Assembly: GCF_001476905.1 (NCBI RefSeq)
Contig: NZ_LDTE01000044.1
Coordinates: 1-64,000 of the forward strand
Direction: 5' to 3'
Source of the DNA: Sphingomonas sanguinis
GTDB lineage: Bacteria; Pseudomonadota; Alphaproteobacteria; Sphingomonadales; Sphingomonadaceae
DNA: 64,000 bases
Positions 15,992-23,501 of this stretch are shown here, in pieces. The notes under the pieces are model-generated. The model did no database searches. It was not told the DNA's origin and worked only from the letters and a program-made list of their open reading frames with translations. Each line of letters starts with the position of its first letter. The first letter of the stretch is position 1. The position numbers and the translations under genes were made by a program.

Positions 15992-17194
15992 ATGACCGCC
16001 GCTTTCATCTGCGACGCCGTTCGGACCCCGATCGGGCGGCTGAACGGCGCGCTGGCCGATATCCGCGCCGACGACCTCGCCGCCGTGCCGATCCGCGCCT
16101 TGGTCGAGCGTAACCCGGGCGTCGACTGGAGCGCGGTCGACGACAGCATACTCGGCTGCGCCAACCAGGCGGGCGAGGACAATCGCAACGTTGCGCGCAT
16201 GGCCGTATTGCTGGCGGGACTGCCCGAGGCGGTGCCCGGAACGACGGTCAACCGACTGTGCGGATCGGGCCTCAACGCGGTCGGCTGCGCGGCGCAGGCG
16301 ATCCGCTCGGGCGATGCCGAGCTGATCATCGCGGGCGGTGTCGAGAGCATGACCCGCGCGCCCTATGTCATGGGCAAGGCCGCCTCCGCCTTCGACCGCG
16401 CACAGAAGATCGAGGACACCACGCTCGGCTGGCGTTTCGTCAACCCGGCGATGAAGGCGGCCTATGGTGTCGACACGATGCCGCAGACCGGCGAGAATGT
16501 CGCCGATCAATGGCGCATCTCGCGCGAGGATCAGGACCGGTTCGCGCTGGCCAGCCAGGAAAAGGCCGCCGCCGCCATCGCCAGCGGCCGGATGGCGGCC
16601 GAGATCGTCCCCGTCACCATCCCCCAGAAAAAGGGCGAGCCGCGCATCGTCACGCAGGACGAGCATCCGCGCGCGACCAGCCTTGAGGTGCTCGCCAAGC
16701 TGAAACCCGTCGTCCGCGCCGACGGCACCGTGACGGCGGGCAACGCCTCCGGACTGAACGACGGGGCGGCCGCGATGATCGTCGCGTCCGAAGCGGCGGC
16801 GGGGCGATACGGCTTGACGCCCCGCGCACGCATTCTGGGCATGGCCGCCGCCGGGATCGCGCCGCGCATCATGGGCGCCGGTCCCATCGAAGCGGCGCGC
16901 AAGCTGTGCCGCCTGACCGGCGTGGCGATCGACGATCTCGATGTGATCGAACTCAACGAAGCCTTTGCCAGCCAGGCGATCGCAACCCTGCGCGACCTGG
17001 GGCTGGCGCAGGACGACCCCCGCGTGAACCGCAACGGCGGGGCTATCGCACTGGGGCATCCGCTGGGCATGTCGGGCGCGCGGATCGTCATGACCGCCGT
17101 CGAGGAACTGCACAGGACGCAAGGGCGCTATGCGCTGGCCTTCATGTGCATCGGCGTGGGTCAGGGCATTGCCCTGATGATCGAGCGGGTCTGA
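15992..17194 (+). CDS. catF: 3-oxoadipyl-CoA thiolase
   Basis: The last pathway step: it cleaves 3-oxoadipyl-CoA to succinyl-CoA and acetyl-CoA. The 400-residue thiolase has the acylated cysteine in N-R-L-C-G-S-G-L-N-A near residue 90, N-E-A-F-A, and the C-terminal G-G-A-I-A-L-G-H-P-L-G and C-I-G-V-G-Q-G motifs with the second active Cys. It starts 4 bases after the lactonase and ends the operon just before a strong hairpin. The operon position argues for the 3-oxoadipyl rather than the acetoacetyl substrate. Confidence 0.9.
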   Translation: MTAAFICDAVRTPIGRLNGALADIRADDLAAVPIRALVERNPGVDWSAVDDSILGCANQAGEDNRNVARMAVLLAGLPEAVPGTTVNRLCGSGLNAVGCAAQAIRSGDAELIIAGGVESMTRAPYVMGKAASAFDRAQKIEDTTLGWRFVNPAMKAAYGVDTMPQTGENVADQWRISREDQDRFALASQEKAAAAIASGRMAAEIVPVTIPQKKGEPRIVTQDEHPRATSLEVLAKLKPVVRADGTVTAGNASGLNDGAAAMIVASEAAAGRYGLTPRARILGMAAAGIAPRIMGAGPIEAARKLCRLTGVAIDDLDVIELNEAFASQAIATLRDLGLAQDDPRVNRNGGAIALGHPLGMSGARIVMTAVEELHRTQGRYALAFMCIGVGQGIALMIERV

Positions 17195-17203
17195 CGCCCG
17201 GGA

Positions 17204-17230
17204 CGGGCGGGGGCAGGCGTCCCCCGCCCG
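17204..17230. terminator. Convergent hairpin between catF and the dehydrogenase operon
   Basis: Perfect 10-base arms, CGGGCGGGGG (17204-17213) and CCCCCGCCCG (17221-17230), with a 7-base loop, lie between two convergent genes. A clear T-run is missing (CTTTG follows), so efficiency is uncertain, but the position suggests a shared bidirectional terminator. Confidence 0.65.
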
Positions 17231-17238
17231 CTTTGCCA

Positions 17239-18357
17239 TCAGGCGGGCAGCCGCAGAATGGGCTTGATCGTCACGCCGCTCTCGCTGTCGGCGACCGCCT
17301 GATTGATATCGGCGAAATCATAGAATTTCACCAGCCGGTCGAAGGGGAAGCGCCCCTGGGCGTGGAGCGCGATCAGCTCGGGGATGAAGACCTGCGGCAC
17401 GACATCGCCCTCCACGATGCCCATGATGCGCTTGCCCGGCACCATGACCATGTTCACGTCGAAGCTCGCTTCGGTGCCCAGCTTGGGCGCGCCGACGATG
17501 CCGCAGGTCCCCATGATGGTCAGCGCGTCGATCGCCTGGCGCAGCACCTCTGGCCGACCGCTGCTCTCCAGCGTGAAGTCCGCGCCGCCGCCAGTGATCT
17601 CGCGGATCGCTTCCACCGCATCGGTTTCGCGGCTATTGACGACATGCGTGGCGCCCAGTTCCTTCGCGAGGTCGAGTCGGCTGGTCGTCACGTCGACCGC
17701 GATGATCGTGGTCGCGCCCGCGACGCGCGCCGCCATGATCGCGCTGAGGCCCACCGCGCCCGAGCCGAACGCGGCGAAGCTCGCCCCCGACGGCACTTCC
17801 AGCGCGCGCAGCACGGCCCCTGCCCCGGTCTGGATACCGCAGCCGAGCGGCCCGAGCAGTTCCAGCGGCGCGTCCTTCGCGACCTTCACGATGTTGCGCT
17901 CGTGTGCCATCGCGAAACTGCCAAAGGAGGACTGGCCGAAGAAGTGATCGTGCAGCGCCCCGCCATGGGCATCGCACGTGGCCGTCGAGCCGTCCTTGCG
18001 GCCACCGCCGAAGTTCAGCGCGAAGAAGTCGCCGCAATGCGCCGGGTGCCCAGTCAGGCACGGACCGCAGACGCCGCAGGACGCGAAGCTGAGCACGACA
18101 TGGTCGCCCGGCGCGACGGCGGTCACGCCCGGGCCCACCGCCTCGACCACGCCCGCGCCTTCATGGCCGAGGACGGCGGGCAGCGGCACCGGGTAATATT
18201 GGTCGCGCACGATGATGTCGGTGTGGCACACCCCCACCGCCACGATCCGCACGAGCACCTCGCCCCCTTGCGGTGACGCGATCTTCGCTTCCTCGATCGC
18301 AAAGGGGGCGCCCTGGTCGCGAACCACGGCGGTGGTGATGCTGCGCATCTCAGTCAT
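17239..18357 (-). CDS. Zinc-dependent aryl-alcohol dehydrogenase, XylB-like
   Basis: A 372-residue medium-chain dehydrogenase that should oxidise benzyl-type alcohols to aldehydes with NAD+. Catalytic zinc ligands appear in G-V-C-H-T-D and G-H-E-G, structural zinc in C-G-V-C-G-P-C with a later Cys, and the Rossmann motif is G-S-G-A-V-G. The segment L-N-F-G-G-G-R followed by H-D-H-F-F-G-Q-S-S-F is typical of benzyl alcohol dehydrogenases. The start at 18357 follows GCAGGAGACG; upstream ATGs are less well placed. It is the second gene of an operon with a benzaldehyde-type dehydrogenase and faces the cat/ben operon. The exact alcohol is inferred from context. Confidence 0.82.
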   Translation of the reverse strand: MTEMRSITTAVVRDQGAPFAIEEAKIASPQGGEVLVRIVAVGVCHTDIIVRDQYYPVPLPAVLGHEGAGVVEAVGPGVTAVAPGDHVVLSFASCGVCGPCLTGHPAHCGDFFALNFGGGRKDGSTATCDAHGGALHDHFFGQSSFGSFAMAHERNIVKVAKDAPLELLGPLGCGIQTGAGAVLRALEVPSGASFAAFGSGAVGLSAIMAARVAGATTIIAVDVTTSRLDLAKELGATHVVNSRETDAVEAIREITGGGADFTLESSGRPEVLRQAIDALTIMGTCGIVGAPKLGTEASFDVNMVMVPGKRIMGIVEGDVVPQVFIPELIALHAQGRFPFDRLVKFYDFADINQAVADSESGVTIKPILRLPA

Positions 18358-18396
18358 TATCGTCTCCTGCATCATGATATGTGGTTGGGTGGGCGG

Positions 18397-19854
18397 TCAG
18401 AAGGGATAGGCGGGCGCGGCGCCCTTCACCGTCACCCACTGCCAATGGGTGAACTCCTCCCAATTGGCCGGGCCGCCGATCGCGGAGCCGTTACCGGAAG
18501 CGCCCACGCCGCCGAAGGGATTGACCACCTCGTCGTTCACCGTCTGATCGTTGATGTGGAGCAGGCCCGCGCGCAGCCGTTCGCCCAGCGCCATGGCCCG
18601 GCCGACATCCTTCGAGATCACCGCCGCCGACAGGCCGTATTCGGTGTCGTTGGCGAGCGCGACCGCCTCGTCGTCCGTGTCAAACGGCACCAGCACCGCG
18701 ACCGGGCCGAAAATCTCCTCCTCGAACGCCGCCATGCCCGGCTTTACCCCTTCCAGCACGGTCGGGGCGAGGCATAGTCCCTCGGCCTTGCCGCCCGCCA
18801 GAAGGCGCGCACCGGCGGCGACGCTGCGTTCGACGATATCGACCGCATGGTCGAGTTGCGGCTGGCTGATCAGCGGGCCGATCGCGACCGTGCCCGACAT
18901 CGGATCGCCCACCGGCAGCGCCTTCGCCTTCTCGGCCAGTCGGGTAGCAAAGGCGTCGAAGATCGCACGATGCACCAGAATGCGCCCGGCCGTCATGCAG
19001 ATCTGCCCCTGATGCAGCCATGCCCCCCAGGCGGCGTTGCGCGTCGCGAGGTCGAGATCGGCATCGTCCAGAACGATCAGCGTGTTCTTGCCACCCAGTT
19101 CCAGCGAGACCTTCTTGAGGTGACGGCTCGCCGCCTCGCCGACCTTTCGGCCCGCCCCGGTCGAGCCGGTGAACTGGATCATCGCGACATTCGGGTCCGC
19201 GCACAGTGCCGCCCCCGCCTCGCCGCCGCCGGGCAGCACGGACAGCACGCCGGCGGGCAGACCCACCAGCTCGAACAGACGCGCGATCACCAGCCCGCCG
19301 CAGATCGCCGTGCGCGGGTCGGGCTTGAGCATCACCGCATTGCCGACCGCCAGCGCGGGCGCCACCGCGCGCATCGCCAGATAGAGCGGAAAGTTGAACG
19401 GCGCGATCACCCCGACCACGCCGAGCGGACGACGGCGCGCCAGGCTCAGCCGCCCCGGCTCGCTGGGCAGGACGAGCCCCTGCGCCTGATGCGGCATCGC
19501 CGCCGCCAGCTCGATCGCCTTGATCGTGATCGCCAGCTCGAACTCCGCCTTGGCGCGCACCGAGCCGCTTTCCCGCATGGTCCAGGTCACGATCTCCTCG
19601 GCATGCGCCCGCGCCAGCGCCGCCGCCTGCACGAAGACGCCCGCCCGGACATCCGCCGTCGCCGCGGCCCAGCCCTGCTGCGCGGCGCGGGCCGCCGTCG
19701 CCGTTTTGGTGACCGTGGCGGCATCGACCGAGGCGGCCCGTGCCAAAACCGCGCCAGTCGCCGGTTCGAGGACGTCATAGCCTTGGCCGCCCTCGATCCA
19801 GTGTCCGTCGAAGAACCGGCCGTCGAGATGCGCGGCGTCGAGCAGGGATGTCAT
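18397..19854 (-). CDS. Aldehyde dehydrogenase, benzaldehyde dehydrogenase (XylC)-like
   Basis: This 485-residue NAD(P)-dependent aldehyde dehydrogenase has P-F-N-F-P, F-T-G-S-T-G-A-G, the general base in L-E-L-G-G-K-N and the nucleophile in G-Q-I-C-M-T-A-G-R. GGAGAGCGAA precedes the chosen ATG 19854. It is encoded just before an aryl-alcohol dehydrogenase and near benABCD, so conversion of benzaldehyde to benzoate is the simplest role. Vanillin- or salicylaldehyde-type substrates are also possible. About 400 bases upstream lies the same LysR-box block found before the ompW operon. Confidence 0.82.
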   Translation of the reverse strand: MTSLLDAAHLDGRFFDGHWIEGGQGYDVLEPATGAVLARAASVDAATVTKTATAARAAQQGWAAATADVRAGVFVQAAALARAHAEEIVTWTMRESGSVRAKAEFELAITIKAIELAAAMPHQAQGLVLPSEPGRLSLARRRPLGVVGVIAPFNFPLYLAMRAVAPALAVGNAVMLKPDPRTAICGGLVIARLFELVGLPAGVLSVLPGGGEAGAALCADPNVAMIQFTGSTGAGRKVGEAASRHLKKVSLELGGKNTLIVLDDADLDLATRNAAWGAWLHQGQICMTAGRILVHRAIFDAFATRLAEKAKALPVGDPMSGTVAIGPLISQPQLDHAVDIVERSVAAGARLLAGGKAEGLCLAPTVLEGVKPGMAAFEEEIFGPVAVLVPFDTDDEAVALANDTEYGLSAAVISKDVGRAMALGERLRAGLLHINDQTVNDEVVNPFGGVGASGNGSAIGGPANWEEFTHWQWVTVKGAAPAYPF

Positions 19855-19913
19855 TTCGCTCTCCATCATGATCGTTGAGATGTGGGACGGCGCGGTGCTG
19901 AGTGGCTCTGCGT

Positions 19914-20123
19914 TCAGTCGTCCATTAGGGCGTGGGTGCGGTCGGACACGGGCCGATGACGCTCCGAGCCAAAGAAAACCCGCATCGGGCCTGCCGAGAA
20001 GGGATGTGAGACAGCAGGTCCTTGGGATCGCCCCAGGCGCCGCTTGGACCGGAATCGATCCTGCCCGACGCTCCTGAAAAGGTCAGCATGCCGAACACCA
20101 TCGAGTGGCATGATACCCATCAT
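19914..20123 (-). CDS. Small open frame behind the duplicated promoter block, unidentified
   Basis: A possible 69-residue product beginning M-M-G-I-M-P-L-D-G. Its ribosome binding site, TGGAGAGGAAGCG at 20125-20137, is identical to the one in front of ompW, and it lies at nearly the same distance from the shared LysR box. No family is recognisable, and the Arg/Ser-rich composition does not look like a well-conserved protein. It may be a real leader-sized gene, or scrambled DNA left where an original first gene was deleted. The 60 bases between it and the aldehyde dehydrogenase show no terminator. Confidence 0.3.
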   Translation of the reverse strand: MMGIMPLDGVRHADLFRSVGQDRFRSKRRLGRSQGPAVSHPFSAGPMRVFFGSERHRPVSDRTHALMDD

Positions 20124-20197
20124 ACGCTTCCTCTCCACAGGATATCGCATTCGGTCGTTGCGACTGGTCCGCAGCTCTCGCCGTTGTGGTGGCAAGC

Positions 20198-20250
20198 ATG
20201 TCGGGGACGGCGCGGTCCGTCCAACACCAACTTCATATCCGAACGATACC
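20198..20250 (-). promoter_or_regulatory. Second copy of the LysR-box promoter block (dehydrogenase operon)
   Basis: This matches 5638-5690 in order and exact spacing: ATGTCGGGG at 20198, GTCCAACACCAACT at 20219, CATAT-N7-ATACCC after it. The core TATCCGAACGATA at 20236-20248 is again a palindromic T-N11-A box (TATC-N5-GATA), with its spacer and arm bases changed compensatorily relative to the first copy. That is what selection on a protein site would leave. It lies upstream of the aldehyde and alcohol dehydrogenase genes on the minus strand, implying shared control with the ompW operon. Confidence 0.62.
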
Positions 20251-20353
20251 CGCAGGGTTATCGAGCATACGCCGCCCTGCCCTACAGGCCGCTCGTCAAG
20301 ATCGCCCCGTCCTCGTAAACCTGCCGTTTACGTTATGCCGGTACGGCCGCCGG
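20251..20353. other. Intergenic DNA before the Tad genes
   Basis: Nothing recognisable beyond the divergent promoter space between the dehydrogenase operon (minus) and the Tad-type operon (plus). No convincing ribosome binding site precedes ATG 20354. Confidence 0.35.
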
Positions 20354-22057
20354 ATGAACTGCCGACTTCCGTCTTGTGGTTTGCCCCGACTGCGGTGGCC
20401 ATCACGTTCCACGGAGTCAGGTGTCCTGGCCGGACTCACCGCCAATCGACGCGGCAATGTCATGACTTTGTGGGCATTTTTCCTCATTCCACTCGTCGCG
20501 CTCATCGGGTCGGCCATTGATCTCGGCACCGAATATGTGACGCGCAAGCAGATGCAGATCGCGTGCGACGCGGCGGTTCTGGCGGGTCGACGCGCGATGA
20601 CCGACGGCACCGTCGACGACGGCGTGAGGGCCGAGGCCACCAAATTCTTCAATTTCAACTTTCAACAGGGCATGTTCGGATCGAAGCCGTTCACCCCCTC
20701 TATCTCCAGCACCACGGACTCGAAGACGACCGTCGTCATCAATGCCGCCACCACGGTTCCGACGTCGCTGATGCGGATATTCGGATTTGTCGAGCTGCCG
20801 GTGAGCGTCAGTTGCAATGCGTCCCAGGATTTCGTGAACACCGACATCGTCTTCGTGCTGGATACGACCGGCTCGATGCGGGACAAGGCGACGTCCAGCG
20901 ACTCCCAGACCAAGATCGAAGCGCTGCGTTCGGCCGTGCTGGCGCTGTACGATCAACTGGAACCGATTCAGAAGCAACTGACCGCATCGGGCATGCGCCT
21001 TCGCTACGGCGTCGTTCCCTACGCCAGCGCCGTCAACATCGGTGCAGCGATCCGTGCCGCCAATCCCAATTACATGCTGTCCGGCCCCTGGACTTATCAA
21101 TCCCGGCAGGTCGTGAGGGAGTATATGAGCTCCAGAAGTTGCTCATACTGGTATGGCAGCTATGATTCCGGACGCGGTATCTGCACCTATTTCAACTATC
21201 TTCCCCGTAGTTTCGACACCTCGCGATATGTGTCCGGGGCGAGCGTCGATGTGGCGGACCTGGTCGGCACCGCCGATGACAGAGGCATTACGCCGGTTCA
21301 AAACACGCCCAGGAAAGTGACCTGGGCAGGGTGCGTCGAAGAACGACAGACCGTGCGGATGGGCCCGAACGATACGGCCATTCCGGTCGGCGCGACGGAT
21401 CTCAACATCGATCTGATACCGAACAATACGGAAACCAAATGGAAACCCTATTGGCCCGAGGTTGAGTACACGAGTTATCCGGCGCGAGCGTACAGCAACG
21501 ACCCCTTCAAGCCACAATTTGCGTGTCCGTCTCCAGCCGCATCGATGCAGGGGTGGACCAGGGACGACCTGAACAAGTATCTCAACACCCTTAATCCCGA
21601 TGGCGGCACCTATCATGACAATGGAATGATGTGGGGCGCCCGCTGGGCATCGTCCGGGGGCATTTTCGGTAGCAACAACCCGGAAACGTACAACATGATG
21701 CCCGTCAAGAAATACATCATCTTCATGACGGACGGGCTGTTCGACACCGGATACGCAAGCCTCTATTCGTCCTACGGCGTGGAAAGACTCGACGCACGGG
21801 TCACGCCCGGCGGACAATATTCGGATCAGAACGACCAGCTTGACCGCCACAAGCAGCGCTTCAACCTGCTGTGCTCGCGCGCCAAGTCCATGGGATATTC
21901 GATCTGGGTGATCGGCTTCGCCACCACGCTCGACTCGTCGCTGACCAACTGCGCGAGCACGCCCAGCCAAGCCTCCACCTCGTCGAACCAAGCAGAATTG
22001 ATGGCGCGCTTTATCGAAATCGGCAAGAATATCGGCGCGTTGAGACTGACCCAATGA
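20354..22057 (+). CDS. TadG-like pilus assembly protein with VWA domain
   Basis: The N-terminus carries the TadE/G signature R-R-G-N-V followed by one long hydrophobic segment (L-W-A-F-F-L-I-P-L-V-A-L-I-G-S-A-I-D). The export region continues with R-K-Q-M-Q-I-A-C-D-A-A-V-L-A-G. A von Willebrand A domain follows, with the metal-site motif V-L-D-T-T-G-S-M near residue 172 and I-F-M-T-D-G-L near residue 458. With ATG 20354 the product has 567 residues. The start is uncertain: no good ribosome binding site is seen, and ATG 20462 would remove the R-G-N motif. It overlaps the next gene by 4 bases. The role in Flp/Tad pilus biogenesis is family knowledge. Confidence 0.78.
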   Translation: MNCRLPSCGLPRLRWPSRSTESGVLAGLTANRRGNVMTLWAFFLIPLVALIGSAIDLGTEYVTRKQMQIACDAAVLAGRRAMTDGTVDDGVRAEATKFFNFNFQQGMFGSKPFTPSISSTTDSKTTVVINAATTVPTSLMRIFGFVELPVSVSCNASQDFVNTDIVFVLDTTGSMRDKATSSDSQTKIEALRSAVLALYDQLEPIQKQLTASGMRLRYGVVPYASAVNIGAAIRAANPNYMLSGPWTYQSRQVVREYMSSRSCSYWYGSYDSGRGICTYFNYLPRSFDTSRYVSGASVDVADLVGTADDRGITPVQNTPRKVTWAGCVEERQTVRMGPNDTAIPVGATDLNIDLIPNNTETKWKPYWPEVEYTSYPARAYSNDPFKPQFACPSPAASMQGWTRDDLNKYLNTLNPDGGTYHDNGMMWGARWASSGGIFGSNNPETYNMMPVKKYIIFMTDGLFDTGYASLYSSYGVERLDARVTPGGQYSDQNDQLDRHKQRFNLLCSRAKSMGYSIWVIGFATTLDSSLTNCASTPSQASTSSNQAELMARFIEIGKNIGALRLTQ

Positions 22058-22650
22058 GACAGAGCTATAAGGACGCGCTTCGCCGCATCGGTGGCGACCG
22101 TCGCGGCGCCACGGTGGTGGAGTTCGCCCTGATCGCGCTCCCCGCCATCGCGATCATGGGCGGCCTGTTCGACCTGGGCTATCGCCAATATGTCGCCACA
22201 CAGGTGCAGGATGCCCTGGATCGCGCAGCCCGGCGGGTCACGATCGGGACGGGCACGACGGCGGCGCAATTGACGGCCATGGTCGGCGACAGCGTCAAGG
22301 CAATCTCTCGGGACGCCGACGTCGTCGTCGTGCCCACCAGCTATGGCAAATTCCAGCAGGTCGCCAAGCCCGAGCCGATCACCACCGACACGCCGCCGCT
22401 AGGGCAGTACAACGCCGGGGACTGTTTTCGTGATATCAACGGAAATGGCGTCTGGGACGCCGATGGCGCACGTGCGGGCACCGGCGGTTCGGATGACGTC
22501 GTTCTCTACACCGCGACCGTGACCTATCCCGAGATCATTCCCATGAGCCGGTTGATGGGATGGAGCCCGGTAACGACATTGACCGCGACCACGATGTTGA
22601 AGAACCAGCCCTATGCCTCGCAGGCGGAGCCGGTGATCCAATGCGGATGA
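22054..22650 (+). CDS. TadE-like pseudopilin
   Basis: This 198-residue protein starts at ATG 22054 inside the stop of the VWA gene. The leader D-R-R-G-A-T-V-V-E-F-A-L-I-A-L-P-A-I-A is the TadE pattern, with the conserved Glu at position +5 of the hydrophobic stretch. The rest is a short extracytoplasmic domain with an acidic D-I-N-G-N-G-V-W-D-A-D loop that resembles a calcium-binding loop. It would be a minor pilin-like component processed by a TadV-type prepilin peptidase, which is not encoded in this window. Confidence 0.78.
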   Translation: MRQSYKDALRRIGGDRRGATVVEFALIALPAIAIMGGLFDLGYRQYVATQVQDALDRAARRVTIGTGTTAAQLTAMVGDSVKAISRDADVVVVPTSYGKFQQVAKPEPITTDTPPLGQYNAGDCFRDINGNGVWDADGARAGTGGSDDVVLYTATVTYPEIIPMSRLMGWSPVTTLTATTMLKNQPYASQAEPVIQCG

Positions 22651-23423
22651 AACGCCTTGTGGAGCGGTTTGCCGGTGTGGCGGGCGATGGCCGCGGCGTT
22701 GCGATGATCGAGTTCGCGCTCGCCGCGCCCATAATCCTGCTCCTGGGTCTGGGCGGGGTGGAGGTCGGCAATTACGTGCTGGCCAATTTGCGCGTTTCGC
22801 AGATCGCGATGGCGGTGGCGGATAATGCGGGTCGGATTCGGACCACGATGGACGAGGCCGATGTCACGGAGATCATGATCGGCGCCATGAAGATGGGAGA
22901 GCCGCTCTCTTTTGCGGCCAAGGGTCGGATCATTCTGTCCGATCTCGAACAACGCACCACGACCACGGGCTCGGGGGGCCAAGGCCCGGTATCCGCCGGC
23001 AACCCCAATGGCTATCGTCAATGGTTCCGCTGGCAGCGCTGCGCCGGCGCCCTGGCGGCTTCGTCCTCGCTCGGCGTGCCCAGGAACGAGGGCGGTGGCC
23101 CGATCACCAATCTGGACGACACCACGAACGCCGATCATGGCGCGGTCGAAAACGTTTCGACCATGGACGGCGTGGGCACGCCGGGGAAACAGATTGCCGC
23201 CACGGGCGGTACGGCGGTGATGGTGGTCGAGGTCATCTATGACTATCAGCCCATCGCCCCGGTCAGCTTGGTCACTGCCGCACTCGGCAACCTGACGATC
23301 AGGCGCGTCCTGGCCTTCAATGTCCGCGAACGGACCAGCTATTCGCTGCGGAACGACGGAAGTCTGACGGGAACCAAACGCGCCGATTGCCAGATTTATG
23401 GCGCGGCGGTTCCGACCGTGTGA
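22647..23423 (+). CDS. TadE-like pseudopilin, second copy
   Basis: A 258-residue protein with G-R-G-V-A-M-I-E-F-A-L-A-A-P-I-I-L-L-L, the TadE-type leader with its conserved Glu, then a larger external domain. ATG 22647 overlaps the previous stop as ATGA; ATG 22641 is an alternative two codons upstream. It ends the three-gene module. No tadA, tadB, tadC, rcpA or flp genes are nearby, so the module must work with machinery encoded elsewhere or have a separate role. Confidence 0.75.
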   Translation: MKRLVERFAGVAGDGRGVAMIEFALAAPIILLLGLGGVEVGNYVLANLRVSQIAMAVADNAGRIRTTMDEADVTEIMIGAMKMGEPLSFAAKGRIILSDLEQRTTTTGSGGQGPVSAGNPNGYRQWFRWQRCAGALAASSSLGVPRNEGGGPITNLDDTTNADHGAVENVSTMDGVGTPGKQIAATGGTAVMVVEVIYDYQPIAPVSLVTAALGNLTIRRVLAFNVRERTSYSLRNDGSLTGTKRADCQIYGAAVPTV

Positions 23424-23501
23424 GCCGGTTAGGCATCGGTAAGATCTGACCGACCGTGGAACAACTTGCACCACGGAAGGCAGCCCTGAATGTCGATGTC
23501 C

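Noticed and set aside
23454-23476. CCGTGG/CCACGG hairpin after the Tad genes as a terminator.
   Set aside because: Only a 6-base stem with an 11-base loop and no T-run; not convincing.
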